A stretch of 64,000 nucleotides of DNA from Prevotella sp. P6B1 (GCF_000702825.1 NZ_JNKF01000012.1:62001-126000); one strand, 5' to 3'. Shown: positions 35,190-46,800, numbered from the stretch's first letter. Numbers and translations are program-made. Notes: generated by a model not told the origin, from the letters alone.

Positions 35190-35965
35190 GGGGCAACTAT
35201 TTTTAAGCCATCGGTGTCGATATCGCCCGAACCACGTTTGTGCTTACTCATCGTACGTACACTGCCTTTGAGCGAGATATCGCCCGAACCCATCAGTTCG
35301 GCATTCACAAAGCCACAGCCATCGCGAAAATCCACTACAATATCACCCGAACCACGGAGCGAGAGATTAGTAGTATCGACCTGGTGCTGACGGATATCCA
35401 CGTCGCCTGATCCAACCAGACTGACATCGGTCCGGCGTCCTTCAAGGCGCTCGATATCCACATCGCCAGAACCTACTAATTCAATGTCGGCACGGTCGCA
35501 AAGGAGGTCAGCGAAATCAATATTACCGGAACCTTTCAGGCGAATCGTCATCACATCGGTATCAACACGGCCCTCACTCAAGAAATCGCCAGAGCCATTG
35601 AGCGTCACACCAATCAGATCGGGTGAAGAAATACGGACACAGAGTTCGTCATCGCCACCAAAGCGCACATTGAACAATCCATGTTTGCCACGGTTACGGA
35701 TTGTAAGGGTGTTCCCCGACATTTCGGTGAGAATATCAGAAACCAGTTCCTTAGGACCACTGACACGTACAGAGAACGAATCGGCCTGGGTATAATAGAC
35801 CGTGGGCGAACCATTGATCTCAACACGTTCGAACCCCTTGAGCGAACGCGACTCCATGGCCTGCTCGCCACTCAGTTGGATGGAACCATTAAACCCATTG
35901 GTATTACAAGCACACGAGGTGATACCCAACAGCACACACATCGATAGAAATAACTTCATTTTCAT
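35186..35965 (-). CDS. GIN-domain (DUF2807) lipoprotein
   Basis: 259 residues. The signal peptide MKMKLFLSMCVLLGITSCAC has a lipobox (GITSC). The mature protein is a parallel beta-helix-like GIN domain built of short repeats: LNGSGDFLSEG, LKGSGNIDFAD, LVGSGDVDIE twice, LRGSGDIVVD, LMGSGDISLKG, KRGSGDIDTDG. Such lipoproteins are common in the Bacteroidota envelope, with unknown function. It is coupled to a patatin gene by a four-base overlap. The repeats are nearly identical at protein level, so the count may vary between strains. Confidence 0.9.
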   Translation of the reverse strand: MKMKLFLSMCVLLGITSCACNTNGFNGSIQLSGEQAMESRSLKGFERVEINGSPTVYYTQADSFSVRVSGPKELVSDILTEMSGNTLTIRNRGKHGLFNVRFGGDDELCVRISSPDLIGVTLNGSGDFLSEGRVDTDVMTIRLKGSGNIDFADLLCDRADIELVGSGDVDIERLEGRRTDVSLVGSGDVDIRQHQVDTTNLSLRGSGDIVVDFRDGCGFVNAELMGSGDISLKGSVRTMSKHKRGSGDIDTDGLKIVAP

Positions 35966-36050
35966 AACAGTAAATACGCTTTATATGTTTCAACTTATAC
36001 CCGTTAGACGCAAACAAACAGGAAAAAGTTGCAAACACAACCTAAAAAAA

Positions 36051-37301
36051 TCAACCTAACGGCAGTTCAACCCAGAAACGAGAGCCCTCGCCCAGGATAG
36101 AGTCGACACCAATAGAGCCACCTAAGCTCTCTGCATGACTCTTGGCCACCGACAAGCCCAGACCCGTACCAGGAATATACTCATCGACCTTGACGAAACG
36201 CTCGAAGATACGCTGACGGTCGGCCTCGGCAATACCCTTACCGGTATCGAGAACCCACAGACAGAGACGATCGCCTTGAGGCAGATCGAAGCCAAGGGTG
36301 ATAGAACCTTGCGTGGTGAACTTGACAGCATTCTGAACGAGATTGGACATAATCTCCTTGAGCTTGCCTATATCGGTATTCATCATCAGCTCGGGAATCG
36401 GGAACTGGGTGACCAGTGTGACAGCCGACGAATCGACCATCGGTGCAAAGGAGTCGGCAATCTGACGAAGCACAGGCACCACATCGGTCTGCGACTTAAC
36501 CAGACTCTTAGCCTCAGCCTCAACCTTCGACATGCTTACCAGACCATCGATAATATTAAGCAGCTTATAGTTGTTCTTCTGGATTTCGGTGATAATCTGA
36601 TTACGTTCCTCGGCATCCTCAATCATCGGTAACAAATCGGCAAAGCCCACGATGGCGTTGAGCGGCGTACGAATCTCATGACCCATATTTGCCAAGAAAG
36701 CCGTCTTCAAGCGGTCGCTCTCCTCAGCCTTATTACGTGCAGTAATCAGTGCCGCCTCCATCTCCTTCTGGGCATCGATACGCATGGAAGTGCCCACAAC
36801 ACGCAAAGGCAGACCTTCCTCATCGCGAGCTGCGATGGTACCGAAACTCTCCTCCCAATAATAAAGCGCACCTTTACCTAACGACACACGATAGACCTCG
36901 TGGTACGACTGTGTCTTTCCCAAGCACACATTCTCAAGGGCCATCTTGACACGTTGACCATCACTCTTATCAAGAATCTCAGGGAGAACATCGAGGGGGA
37001 AATCGGGAGGGCCTACCAGACCACCCTTGGTCTCACGATAATCGGCATCCACATACAGTATCCTGCTGGGCACATCGATATGCCACGTACTGAGTTTCAT
37101 GGCCTTGAGCACGAACTCCGATTCAATATTATTCTGACGGACCTTGGTCAGTTCCTCAAGCTCAGTCTGCAAACGACGACGTGTGCGACGCTGATAGACA
37201 ATCATCACCATGAGCCACAACACCACCAAGACGCTGCCAATCCACAACGCCTGAATGAGATACGGATTATCCGACTGAGTATAGAGCAACAATCTAACCA
37301 T
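36051..37301 (-). CDS. PAS-domain sensor histidine kinase
   Basis: 416 residues. One membrane helix near 17-36 (QALWIGSVLVVLWLMVMIVY) anchors a cytoplasmic PAS-like domain (about 60-178, with YWEESFGTIAARDEEG), a HisKA domain with His208 (LANMGHEIRTPLNAIVG) and a HATPase domain (LVQNAVKFT, DTGKGIAE, IFERFVKVDE, GTGLGLSVAKSH). All catalytic boxes are intact. There is no adjacent response regulator. It is followed at 85 bases by the GIN lipoprotein and patatin genes on the same strand, so they may be cotranscribed. Confidence 0.92.
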   Translation of the reverse strand: MVRLLLYTQSDNPYLIQALWIGSVLVVLWLMVMIVYQRRTRRRLQTELEELTKVRQNNIESEFVLKAMKLSTWHIDVPSRILYVDADYRETKGGLVGPPDFPLDVLPEILDKSDGQRVKMALENVCLGKTQSYHEVYRVSLGKGALYYWEESFGTIAARDEEGLPLRVVGTSMRIDAQKEMEAALITARNKAEESDRLKTAFLANMGHEIRTPLNAIVGFADLLPMIEDAEERNQIITEIQKNNYKLLNIIDGLVSMSKVEAEAKSLVKSQTDVVPVLRQIADSFAPMVDSSAVTLVTQFPIPELMMNTDIGKLKEIMSNLVQNAVKFTTQGSITLGFDLPQGDRLCLWVLDTGKGIAEADRQRIFERFVKVDEYIPGTGLGLSVAKSHAESLGGSIGVDSILGEGSRFWVELPLG

Positions 37302-37320
37302 AGGTTCTTAATTTCATGTG

Positions 37321-37328
37321 CAAAAGTA
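37321..37328 (-). promoter_or_regulatory. -7 promoter box of the PAS kinase gene
   Basis: Minus-strand TACTTTTG, 19 nt before the start codon. It is divergent from the methyltransferase promoter at 37434. Confidence 0.6.
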
Positions 37329-37433
37329 ACCATAAAAATTAAAAAACGAACATTTTTAGGCTGATTTTTCATAAAAACAAAGCTTTTTTATTAGATTAAC
37401 AGAAAAAAAGTACATTTTTAGGCCGATTTGCAT

Positions 37434-37441
37434 TAACTTTG
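37434..37441 (+). promoter_or_regulatory. -7 promoter box of the methyltransferase gene
   Basis: TAACTTTG followed by CAGCC, 21 nt before the ATG at 37463. A TTG in the box is in frame but cannot be the start. Confidence 0.6.
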
Positions 37442-37462
37442 CAGCCTGTAAACATTAATGTA

Positions 37463-38950
37463 ATGGAACAAAAGTATGAATTGATCGCCAAAACGTTTAT
37501 GGGACTGGAACCTGTACTGGCGAAAGAGCTGACCCAACTGGGGGCTAATGATGTAGTGATCGGTAGACGAATGGTATCGTTTACGGGTGATAAGGAAATG
37601 ATGTATCGTGCCAACTTTCAGTTGCACACGGCTATCAGGATTCTGAAGCCGATACGTCACTTTAAAGCGAAAAGCGCTGACGATGTGTATGAGGAAATCA
37701 AGAAGATTGACTGGACCGAATATCTGGGAACGGACAAGACATTCACCGTTGACTCAGTAGTCTTCTCAGAAGAATTCCGCCACTCCAAGTTTGTTTCGTA
37801 TAAGGTAAAGGATGCTATCGTGGACCAGTTCCGCGAGAAGACCGGCAAACGCCCCAATATCTCGGTGGCCAACCCCGACATCCGTCTGAATATGCACATT
37901 GCCGAGGACAAGTGTACACTGAGTCTGGACTCGAGCGGTGAGAGTCTGCATCGTCGTGGTTACCGACAGGAGAGTGTAGAGGCACCCCTCAACGAGGTGC
38001 TGGCTGCAGGTATGATCCTGTTGAGCGGCTGGCAGGGCGATACCGACTTTATCGACCCGATGTGTGGTAGCGGTACCCTGTTGATTGAGGCTGCCCTGAT
38101 TGCCAAGAACATGGCACCAGGACTCTTCCGCAAGGAGTTTGCCTTTGAGAAGTGGCCCGACTTCGATGCCGACCTGTTTGATGAGATCTACAACGACGAG
38201 AGTCATGAGCGTGAGTTCAACCACAAGATCTACGGATACGATATTGACATCAAGGCTGTCAACACTGCCCGTATGAACGTCAAAGCAGCTGGACTGAGCG
38301 ACGTGATCACGGTTGAGGAGCAGGACTTCAAGAACTTCACCCAGCCTGCCAACAAGAGTATCATGATTTCGAATCCCCCCTATGGCGAGCGTATCTCAAC
38401 GCCCGACCTGTTAGGCACCTATAAGATGATTGGTGAGCGTCTGAAGCATCAGTTCAAGGGCAACGACGCCTGGATTCTGAGCTATCGCGAGGAGTGTTTC
38501 GACCAGATTGGTCTGAAGCCCAGTATCAAGATTCCCCTTTACAACGGCAGTCTGGAGTGCGAGTTCCGCAAGTATCAGATGTTTGACGGTAAGTTGAAGG
38601 ACTTCCGCTCGGAAGGTGGTGTTGTGAAGACCGAAGAAGAGAAGCGCCAGATGGCTGAGAAGCATCGTTTCAAGAAGGAGCGCGAGTTCAAGAAGCGTCT
38701 GGAGGAGAAAGAAGAGAATGAAGAGGCCGACATTCTGAACTTCACATTCCACAAACACGATATCAACAGAAACCGTGGTGGACACGAGAGCTTTGACCGC
38801 AGCGGCAAGGACCGCAAGGAGTTCAACAGAGCCCGTAAGGACTTCGGCAAAGGCGGCAGAGACCGTAAGGACTTCAAACGCGGCGGCAAAAGAGAATTCG
38901 GCAAAAAGGACTTCGGCAAGAAAAAGAGATTCGACGATGATGAGGATTAA
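37463..38950 (+). CDS. THUMP-domain 23S rRNA (guanine-N2) methyltransferase, RlmL-N type
   Basis: 495 residues from the ATG at 37463. A THUMP domain (about 40-160) is followed by a class I SAM methyltransferase domain: DFIDPMCGSGTLLIEAALIA (SAM loop) and ISNPPYGERIS with N304PPY, the N6/N2 catalytic signature. It resembles the N-terminal half of RlmL and the YpsC/Trm14 family and should modify a guanine in 23S rRNA. The last 110 residues are a charged low-complexity tail rich in K, R, D and G with repeats such as RKDFGKGGRDRKDFKRGG, probably disordered and RNA binding. Its end overlaps the next gene by 14 bases. Confidence 0.92.
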   Translation: MEQKYELIAKTFMGLEPVLAKELTQLGANDVVIGRRMVSFTGDKEMMYRANFQLHTAIRILKPIRHFKAKSADDVYEEIKKIDWTEYLGTDKTFTVDSVVFSEEFRHSKFVSYKVKDAIVDQFREKTGKRPNISVANPDIRLNMHIAEDKCTLSLDSSGESLHRRGYRQESVEAPLNEVLAAGMILLSGWQGDTDFIDPMCGSGTLLIEAALIAKNMAPGLFRKEFAFEKWPDFDADLFDEIYNDESHEREFNHKIYGYDIDIKAVNTARMNVKAAGLSDVITVEEQDFKNFTQPANKSIMISNPPYGERISTPDLLGTYKMIGERLKHQFKGNDAWILSYREECFDQIGLKPSIKIPLYNGSLECEFRKYQMFDGKLKDFRSEGGVVKTEEEKRQMAEKHRFKKEREFKKRLEEKEENEEADILNFTFHKHDINRNRGGHESFDRSGKDRKEFNRARKDFGKGGRDRKDFKRGGKREFGKKDFGKKKRFDDDED

Positions 38951-41093
38951 ACAGATGGTGGCCACCATGGCCATGATGGCAATCGCAATAACCATGAGTG
39001 CTCAGGATAAACTTTTCACATTGGAGGACCTTAACTTCGGCGGTAGGAACTACGCAAACCTTCGACCACAGAACATGTGGTTGACATGGTGGGGTGAGCA
39101 GTTGATTCAGACCGATGTGGAGGCATGCTATAAGATTGACACGAAGACAGGCAAGAAGAGCACCCTTTTTACCCTCGACGACATCAACAAATGGGCAGGC
39201 AGCAACGACACCAAGTACGTACGCCACCTGATGAACGCCTCGTTCCCCTACCCCAACAAGTCGCTGGTCCTGTTAGGCAACCGCAAGTCGGTGATCCTGT
39301 TAGACTTTGTCCAGAAGAAGATTGTATGGCAAGACAGTATCGCTGGTCAGCAGGCCAACGACTGGCATGCCGCATCGCGCGCCACAGCCTACGTAGAGGC
39401 TGATCAGCTGTTCGTGGTTGACGGACAAGGCAAGAAGCACCAGCTATCAACTGACGGTAGCCGTGAAATCGTCTATGGTCAGAGCGTACATCGCAATGAG
39501 TTCGGCATCCGCAAGGGTACCTTCTGGAGTCCCGACGGTCAGAAGCTGGCTTTCTACCGCATGGACCAGCGCATGGTAACCGACTATCCACAGGTGAACA
39601 TCTTCCCTCGCAATGCCCAGCACGAGCCTGACAAATATCCGATGGCAGGCATGACATCGCACAAGGTGACGGTGGGAGTGTACGACCTGAAGACAGACAA
39701 GACCGTCTATCTGCAAGCCGGCGATCCTACTGACCGCTATTTCACCAATATCACCTGGAGTCCCGATGCCAAGACCGTTTACATGTTCGAACTGAACCGC
39801 AAGCAGAACGACTGCCGGTTGGTAGCGTATGATGCAGCAACGGGTCAGAAGACTGCCGAGTTGTATCGTGAGACCTCGAACAAATATGTGGAGCCTCAGA
39901 ACCCCATTGTGTTCCTGCCCTGGGATGCCTCTAAGTTCGTCATGCAGAGCCAGAAGGACGGTTACAACCACCTCTACCTCTTTGATCAGAGCGGCAAGGA
40001 GCTGAAACAGCTGACCAGTGGTACATGGGTAATGATGGAGCTGGTGGGATTCAACGAGAAGACTAAGAGCATTGTCTATACCAGCAACGAGGTAGATCCA
40101 CGCTATTGCAACCTGTGGAGTCTGAACCTGAAGACAGGCAAGCGCCAGTTGTTGGACCGTGGCATCGGTGTGATTCAGCGCGCCCAACTGTCGGCCACAG
40201 GTCAGAAAGCCTGTCTGACGCTCTCGACACCCAACAAGCCCCGTCTGATTGACATCGTGACAACCGGCAAACAGTCATCTCTGAATCTGCTGGATGCCCC
40301 CGACCCCTGGAAGGACTACCAGCAGCCCATCTATACCAGCGGCAGTATCAAGGCAGCCGATGGCGTGACCGACCTCTATTATAGAATGGTGAAGCCCCAC
40401 GATTTCGATCCCAACAAGAAATACCCCACCGTGGTTTATGTCTATGGTGGTCCTCATGCCCACAACGTAGATGCCTCATGGCACTGGCTGAGTCGTCCAT
40501 GGGAGACCTACATGGCACAGAAGGGTTATATCTGCTTCATCATCGACAACCGTGGTTCGGAAAACCGTGGTCGTGACTTTGAGCAGGCCACCTGGCACCA
40601 GTTAGGTCAGATTGAGATGCAGGACCAGATGAAAGGTGTGGATTTCCTGCGCCAGCAGCCCTATGTAGATATGAACCGCCTGGGTGTGCATGGCTGGAGC
40701 TTCGGCGGATTCATGACCATCTCGCTGATGACCAACTATCCCGACGTGTTCAAGGTGGGTGTGGCAGGTGGACCTGTCATCGACTGGAAGTGGTACGAGG
40801 TGATGTACGGCGAGCGTTATATGGGCACCCCACAGGACAATCCTGAGGGCTATGCCAAGAGCAGCCTCATCAGCAAGGCCAAGAACCTGAAAGGCAAGCT
40901 GCAGATTATCACCGGCTATAATGACAACACGGTGGTACCACAGCATTGTCTCTCGTTCCTCGATGCCTGCATCAAAGCCGGTACCCAGCCCGACTTCTTT
41001 GCCTACCCCGGCGAGGAGCATAACATGCGAGGGCATGCCTCAGTGCATCTGCATGAGCGCATCACCCAATACTTCGAAGACTATTTAAAGTAA
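38937..41093 (+). CDS. S9 family dipeptidyl peptidase (DPP-IV-like)
   Basis: 718 residues from the ATG pair at 38937/38940; the open frame extends further upstream, but only inside the methyltransferase tail. A signal peptide ([18 protein letters not shown]) leads into a beta-propeller (about 40-440) and an alpha/beta-hydrolase domain. The catalytic triad is Ser588 (GWSFGGFM), Asp663 (GYNDNTV) and His695 (GEEHNMRG). It should cleave dipeptides from periplasmic peptides, often after proline, for nutrition. It is coupled to the upstream gene by overlap and followed 22 bases later by purD. Confidence 0.93.
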   Translation: MMRIKQMVATMAMMAIAITMSAQDKLFTLEDLNFGGRNYANLRPQNMWLTWWGEQLIQTDVEACYKIDTKTGKKSTLFTLDDINKWAGSNDTKYVRHLMNASFPYPNKSLVLLGNRKSVILLDFVQKKIVWQDSIAGQQANDWHAASRATAYVEADQLFVVDGQGKKHQLSTDGSREIVYGQSVHRNEFGIRKGTFWSPDGQKLAFYRMDQRMVTDYPQVNIFPRNAQHEPDKYPMAGMTSHKVTVGVYDLKTDKTVYLQAGDPTDRYFTNITWSPDAKTVYMFELNRKQNDCRLVAYDAATGQKTAELYRETSNKYVEPQNPIVFLPWDASKFVMQSQKDGYNHLYLFDQSGKELKQLTSGTWVMMELVGFNEKTKSIVYTSNEVDPRYCNLWSLNLKTGKRQLLDRGIGVIQRAQLSATGQKACLTLSTPNKPRLIDIVTTGKQSSLNLLDAPDPWKDYQQPIYTSGSIKAADGVTDLYYRMVKPHDFDPNKKYPTVVYVYGGPHAHNVDASWHWLSRPWETYMAQKGYICFIIDNRGSENRGRDFEQATWHQLGQIEMQDQMKGVDFLRQQPYVDMNRLGVHGWSFGGFMTISLMTNYPDVFKVGVAGGPVIDWKWYEVMYGERYMGTPQDNPEGYAKSSLISKAKNLKGKLQIITGYNDNTVVPQHCLSFLDACIKAGTQPDFFAYPGEEHNMRGHASVHLHERITQYFEDYLK

Positions 41094-41097
41094 TCAT

Positions 41098-41115
41098 AAA
41101 GTTCAAAGTTCAAAG
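41098..41115. repeat. Heptad repeat just before purD
   Basis: AAAGTTC, AAAGTTC, AAAG directly abuts the purD start codon, so the ribosome-binding region of purD is made of the repeat. Confidence 0.7.
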
Positions 41116-42402
41116 ATGAAAATCTTACTGTTAGGAAGCGGCGGACGTGAGCACGCCTTAGCTTGGAAAATTGCTCAGAGTGATAAATGCGAGAAACTCT
41201 ACATCGCACCAGGTAATGCCGGTACAGGCCAGTGTGGCGAGAACGTTGCCATGAAGGCCGACGACTTCGAAGCCATCAAGGCTTTCGTGGTAGAGAAAGG
41301 CATCAACATGGTGGTGGTGGGTCCTGAGGATCCATTGGTCAAGGGCATCTACGACAATCTGAAGACTGACGAGCGTACCAAAGACATCCCTGTCATCGGT
41401 CCGTCAAAGGCCGGTGCCGTACTTGAAGGCTCGAAGGATTTTGCCAAGGCCTTCATGGAGCGCCACAACATCCCTACCGCACGTTATCAGACTTTCGACG
41501 GAGAGCATCTGGAAGAAGGCTTGAAGTTCCTGGAGACACTCGAAGCTCCTTACGTGCTGAAAGCCGATGGTCTCTGCGCTGGTAAGGGCGTACTGATCCT
41601 GCCTACCCTCGACGAGGCCAAGAAAGAGCTGAAGGAGATGTTAGGCGGTATGTTTGGCAATGCTTCAAGTCGCGTGGTCATCGAGGAGTTCATGAGTGGT
41701 ATCGAGTGCTCGGTATTTGTACTGACCGACGGCAAGAACTACAAGATTCTGCCCGAGGCCAAGGACTACAAGCGTATCGGTGAGCACGACACTGGTTTGA
41801 ACACTGGTGGAATGGGTAGCGTTACACCCGTGCCTTTTGCCACCAAGGAGTGGATGCAGAAGGTAGAGGACCGTATCATCCGTCCTACCGTAGAGGGACT
41901 GGCCGCTGATGGCATCGACTACAAAGGATTTATTTTCTTCGGACTCATCAACCGTACTAACACCCCCAGCAAAGAGGCTGAGCCATATGTCATCGAGTAT
42001 AACTGCCGTATGGGCGACCCAGAGACAGAGAGCGTCATGCTGCGCCTGAAGAGCGACATCGTCGACCTGTTTGAAGGTGTGGCTGAGGGCAACCTGAACG
42101 AGCGTGCCATCGCATTCGATGAGCGTGCCGCCGTCTGCGTGATGCTGGTTTCCGGCGGTTATCCCCAGGAGTACAAGAAAGGCTACCCCATCAAGGGTAT
42201 TGAGGACGTAGAAGGCTCTATGGTGTTCCACGCAGGCACCGCGATGAAGGATGGTGAGGTTGTAACCAATGGTGGACGCGTCATTGCCGTATCATCATAT
42301 GGTAAGGATAAGGCCGAAGCCCTGCAGAAATCATTCGAGGAGGCTCAGAAGGTTGGATTTACCGACAAGTATTTCCGTCGTGATATCGGAGCAGATCTGT
42401 AA
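41116..42402 (+). CDS. purD: Phosphoribosylamine-glycine ligase
   Basis: 428 residues, full length. It makes glycinamide ribonucleotide from phosphoribosylamine, glycine and ATP in purine synthesis. The N-terminal domain starts [18 protein letters not shown], a PurD signature. The ATP-grasp core has [17 protein letters not shown], and the conserved [14 protein letters not shown] and [12 protein letters not shown] motifs are intact. It sits in a run of plus-strand genes after the peptidase; no other pur genes are near, so the linkage is not functional. Confidence 0.97.
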   Translation: MKILLLGSGGREHALAWKIAQSDKCEKLYIAPGNAGTGQCGENVAMKADDFEAIKAFVVEKGINMVVVGPEDPLVKGIYDNLKTDERTKDIPVIGPSKAGAVLEGSKDFAKAFMERHNIPTARYQTFDGEHLEEGLKFLETLEAPYVLKADGLCAGKGVLILPTLDEAKKELKEMLGGMFGNASSRVVIEEFMSGIECSVFVLTDGKNYKILPEAKDYKRIGEHDTGLNTGGMGSVTPVPFATKEWMQKVEDRIIRPTVEGLAADGIDYKGFIFFGLINRTNTPSKEAEPYVIEYNCRMGDPETESVMLRLKSDIVDLFEGVAEGNLNERAIAFDERAAVCVMLVSGGYPQEYKKGYPIKGIEDVEGSMVFHAGTAMKDGEVVTNGGRVIAVSSYGKDKAEALQKSFEEAQKVGFTDKYFRRDIGADL

Positions 42403-42412
42403 GATATAAATA

Positions 42413-43339
42413 GTGAAAAGATTACAGAATAGAATAGCAGAAAGTCGCCGCACGTTGCCGATAGCCATCCTGTATGGCATCGGCATCTGGCTGGCGTCAG
42501 GGATGGTACAGCACCATTGGTGGTTTCAGTTCGCCTGTTTCTTCACCGCAGTCTATGCGATGATTCATCTGAACAACATCAACATGCTGATACGCGTCTA
42601 TAGCCGCATGGTATCAGTAGCTTATATCATGCTGGGCTGTTCGGCTGTATGGCTTTTTTCTTCGGTCCACGCCAGCATTGTGCAGGTATGCACCATCCTC
42701 ATCCTACTGCTACTGTTTGCCAGTTATCAGGACACAAGGGCTATCGGAAAGATGTACTACGTCTTCCTGCTCATCAGTCTGGTGAGCTTGGCTGAGCCTT
42801 ACTTCCTGCTATTCACCCCGATCATCTATCTGCTCATGGGCACCACGGTCTACTCCATGAGTATCCGTTCCTTCCTGGCCACGGTGTTAGGCCTGATCAC
42901 CCCCTATTGGTTCTACATGGGGTGGCAGCTGTTCACTCATATCAAGGAACCCAGCACCATGCTGAGTTTCCTGTCGCATTTCAAGGATATGAGCTGGAGT
43001 CCGGACTATACAGCACTGACACTTCCACAGCTCATCTATTTCGGTCTGCTGGTGGTGCTGTTCGTGGTAGGAGCCATCCATTTCTGGTTGACCAGTTATA
43101 TGGATAAGATCCGTGTACGTAATATCTATGCCAGTCTGAACCTGCTCACTCTCTACAGCTTTGTCATGATGGCCATTCAGCCACAGGCATACGAGGTGTG
43201 GATACAGGTGCTCACCATTACCGTAAGCCCCATTATCGCCCACTTCATCTCACTCACCAGAACCCGCATGTCGAACATCTTCTTTATCGTGGTGACAGCG
43301 GTTGTTCTGTTCCTAACCGGCATGAACCTATGGATGTAA
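42413..43339 (+). CDS. Polytopic membrane protein of unknown function
   Basis: 308 residues with about nine membrane segments and no recognised motif. The start is a GTG (KRLQNRIAESRRTLPIAILY), 10 bases after the purD stop; no ATG serves better. Its end overlaps the next membrane protein gene by 10 bases, so the two are translationally coupled. The pattern (aromatic-rich helices, few charges) is like Bacteroidales proteins annotated only as hypothetical. Function not guessed. Confidence 0.8.
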   Translation: MKRLQNRIAESRRTLPIAILYGIGIWLASGMVQHHWWFQFACFFTAVYAMIHLNNINMLIRVYSRMVSVAYIMLGCSAVWLFSSVHASIVQVCTILILLLLFASYQDTRAIGKMYYVFLLISLVSLAEPYFLLFTPIIYLLMGTTVYSMSIRSFLATVLGLITPYWFYMGWQLFTHIKEPSTMLSFLSHFKDMSWSPDYTALTLPQLIYFGLLVVLFVVGAIHFWLTSYMDKIRVRNIYASLNLLTLYSFVMMAIQPQAYEVWIQVLTITVSPIIAHFISLTRTRMSNIFFIVVTAVVLFLTGMNLWM

Positions 43340-43782
43340 TCATCAGTTTTCTCACACAGTACGGCTATTGGGGCATGTTGTTGGCAGCATTCCTGGCCGG
43401 CAGTTTCTTCCCGTTCTCAAGCGAGGCCGTGATGGTTGGTCTGATGGCTACCGGACTGGACCCCTGGCTGCTGATGATCTATGGCACTATAGGAAATGTA
43501 CTGGGCTCGGTATTCAATTACGGCGTGGGCCGAATGGGTAAGTTGGAGTGGATTGAGACCTATCTGCACGTGAAGAAGGAAGATCTGGACAAAGCCCACC
43601 GTTTTCTGGCAGGACATGGCGCCTGGATGGGCTTCTTTGCCTTTCTGCCTGTACTGGGTAGCGCCATCACGATAGCCTTGGGACTGATGCGATCGAACGT
43701 CATCATCACGTTTATCGCCATCACATTAGGCAAGTTATTCCGTTATGTGGTCTTAATCTATGGTGCAGGATTGTTTATGTAA
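43330..43782 (+). CDS. YqaA/DedA-like (VTT domain) membrane protein
   Basis: 150 residues from the ATG at 43330. The pattern FLTQYGYWGMLLAAFLAGSF with FPFSSEAVMVGLMATGLDPW, a central GNVLGSVFNYGVGR and FFAFLPVLGSAITIALGLMR is typical of the YqaA subfamily of SNARE-associated/DedA proteins, which are linked to lipid or undecaprenyl-phosphate handling at the inner membrane. The pore-like glycine and proline motifs are present. It is the last gene before a promoter. Confidence 0.85.
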   Translation: MDVIISFLTQYGYWGMLLAAFLAGSFFPFSSEAVMVGLMATGLDPWLLMIYGTIGNVLGSVFNYGVGRMGKLEWIETYLHVKKEDLDKAHRFLAGHGAWMGFFAFLPVLGSAITIALGLMRSNVIITFIAITLGKLFRYVVLIYGAGLFM

Positions 43783-43825
43783 GTTAATTATCAATTGTCG
43801 ATTGTAAATTATCAATTATAATTTG

Positions 43826-43833
43826 TACCTTTG
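43826..43833 (+). promoter_or_regulatory. Promoter of the DUF2723-deacetylase-GH3 operon
   Basis: -7 TACCTTTG 44 nt before the ATG at 43878; an upstream ATTG (43801-43804) lies 21 nt away as a possible -33. The region just before it (43785-43825) is an AT-rich near-repeat of ATTATCAATT-like units. Confidence 0.65.
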
Positions 43834-43877
43834 CACCACCAAACTCGAATTTTAACGTTAAAGAAAATATTTGTGTA

Positions 43878-46800
43878 ATGAAACAATTCAGGTTAGTAGA
43901 CAACGCATTGGGCTGGTTCGCTTTTTTAGTGGCTGCCATTGTCTATTGTTCTACCATTGAACCGACAGCCAGTTTCTGGGACTGTCCGGAATTTATCACC
44001 ACGGGGTATAAATTGGAGATCGGTCACCCACCAGGGGCACCTTTCTTCATGCTCACAGCTAATCTGTTCTCACACTTTGCAAGCGATCCAACGCAAGTGG
44101 CACGCATGGTCAACACCATGAGCGCCCTTTTGTCGGCCACTTGTATTCTGTTCCTGTTCTGGACCATCACGCATCTGACGCGTCGATTGCTCATCAGCAA
44201 CTGGAACGAGTTGACATGGCCCAAGACGATTGCCATCGAGGCCTCAGGATTGGTTGGAGCACTCATCTATACCTTCAGCGACACCTTCTGGTTCTCGGCT
44301 GTTGAGGGTGAGGTCTATGCTTACTCTTCAGCATTCACCGCTGTGGTATTCTGGTTGATTCTGAAATGGGAAGATCACGCCGACGAGCCTCATAGCGACC
44401 GTTGGCTGATCCTGATCATGTATATGACAGGTCTGTCTATCGGCGTTCACCTGTTGAACCTGCTCTGTGTACCAGCCATCGTATTGGTTTACTACTACCG
44501 TCGTTTCCCCGATGCCAACCTCAAGGGTTCACTCATTGCATTGGCTGTGTCGATAGTCATCCTGGCCGCCGTGCTCTATGGTGTCGTTCCCGGCATCATC
44601 ACCGTGGGAGGCTGGTTCGAGCTGTTCTTCGTGAACACCCTCGGCATGCCATTCAATACGGGCGAGATCATCTATCTCATCCTGTTGGTAGCCTGTGTAA
44701 TCTGGGCTGTTTATGAAACCCAGACACAGCAGCACTCGCTCACCATCCAGAACATAGCCTTCCTGCTGTCGGTAGGCATGCTGGGTATCCCCTTCTACGG
44801 TTGGGGATGGTCGGCATTCTTCATCGGTGTCATCGTACTGGCTGCCCTTTGGTTCCTGCTGAAGTACACGGTGAACAAGCAGGCACTCATCACTGCCCGT
44901 ATGAAGAACACCATGTTGCTCTGCATGCTGATGCTGATGATTGGCTATTCAAGCTATGCCCTCATCGTGATCCGTTCATCGGCCAACCCGCCTATGGACC
45001 AGAACTCACCTGAGGATATCTTCACACTGGGCGACTACCTGGGACGTGAGCAGTACGGTCAGCGTCCTCTGTTCTATGGTCAGGCCTATACCTCACAGGT
45101 AGCTCTGGAGCAGGAAGGCAACTACTGCAAACCCGTCATGACGAAGGGTAAGCCCGTTTACCAGCGTAAAGAGAAAGCCTCGGCCGAAGAGAAGGACTCT
45201 TACTTTGTTGTACGCACCAAAGATGAATATAAGTATGCTCAGAACATGCTCTTCCCACGTATGTATGATGCCGGTCATGCCCAGGCTTATGAGTCGTGGA
45301 TGGGCGGTGTAGATGGCACAGAAGTGCCTTACGACCGTTGTGGTGAGCAGATGACCGTGAAGGTTCCTACACAGCTGGAGAACCTCCGCTTCTTCCTGAG
45401 CTATCAGTGCAACTTCATGTACTGGCGCTACTTCATGTGGAACTTTGCCGGTCGACAGAATGATATCCAAGGCAACGGCGAACTGGAGCACGGCAACTGG
45501 ATTACCGGTTTCTCGTTTATCGACGATGCACGTCTGGGCGACCAGAGTCTGCTTCCTACCGATCTGAAGGAGAACAAGGGTCACAATGTGTTCTACTGCA
45601 TGCCTCTGATACTCGGTCTGCTGGGTCTTTTCTGGCAGGCATGGTACACCCGCAAGCGTAAGGCGATGGTGAATGGTCAGGAGAAGTTAGTCGATGAGCC
45701 GATAGGCATCCAGCAGTTCTGGGTGGTATTCTTCCTGTTCTTCATGACAGGACTGGCCATCGTGATCTATCTGAACCAGACACCTATGCAGCCCCGTGAG
45801 CGTGACTATGCGTATGCCGGTTCATTCTATGCCTTCGCCATCTGGTGTGGTATGGGTGTAGCAGCCATCATCGACTGGCTGAACCGCAAGCTGAAGAAGG
45901 AGAACCTGGTGGTAGCTGCCGTTGTCGGCATCGTTTGTCTGCTGGTTCCTGTTCAGATGGCATCACAGACCTGGGACGACCACGACCGTTCAGGCCGTTA
46001 CTGCTGTCGCGACTTCGGACAGAACTACCTCATGACCCTGCAGGAAGAGGGCAACCCCATCATCTTCACCAATGGTGACAACGATACCTTCCCGCTCTGG
46101 TACAATCAGGATACTGAGGGATTCCGTACCGACGCACGCGTCTGCAACCTCTCTTACCTGCAGACCGACTGGTATATCGACCAGATGCGCCGTCCTGCGT
46201 TTAAGTCGCCTTCAGTCCCCATCACCTGGAGCCGTCTGGAGTATTGTGCAGGCACCAACGAGTATGTGCAGATTGATCCCTCACTGAAGAGCGAAGTGGA
46301 GAAATTGTACCGCGAGAATCCAGAGGAAGCCAAGAAGAACTTCGGCGAGCACCCATTCGAACTGAAGAACATCCTGAAGTACTGGGTTCGCAACACTAAT
46401 AAGGAGCTCCACGTCATTCCTACCGACACGGTCTACATGACCATCGACAAAGAGGCGGTACGCAAGAGCGGTATGATGATGGCAGCTGACAGTATCCCTG
46501 ACCGGATGGTCATCTCACTGAAAGGCAAGAGCGCGCTCTATAAGGGCGACCTGATGATGCTCGAGATGATTGATCAGTGCAACTGGACACGTCCTATCTA
46601 CGTAGCCACCACCGTAGGTGCTGAGAACTACATGAACCTGGGCGACAACTTTATCCAGGAGGGCTTGGCCAACCGTATCTCACCCTTCACCACCAACGCC
46701 CCAGGTGCAAAGAACTTCGACACAGAGAAGACTTATAATAACGTGATGAAGAAGTTTAAGTTCGGTGGTGTGGATAAGCCCGGCATCTATCTCGACGAGA

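Noticed and set aside
38775-38936. Longer N terminus for the DPP-IV-like protein
   Set aside because: The extension only reads the repeat-rich tail of the methyltransferase in another frame; a signal peptide starts at 38937.
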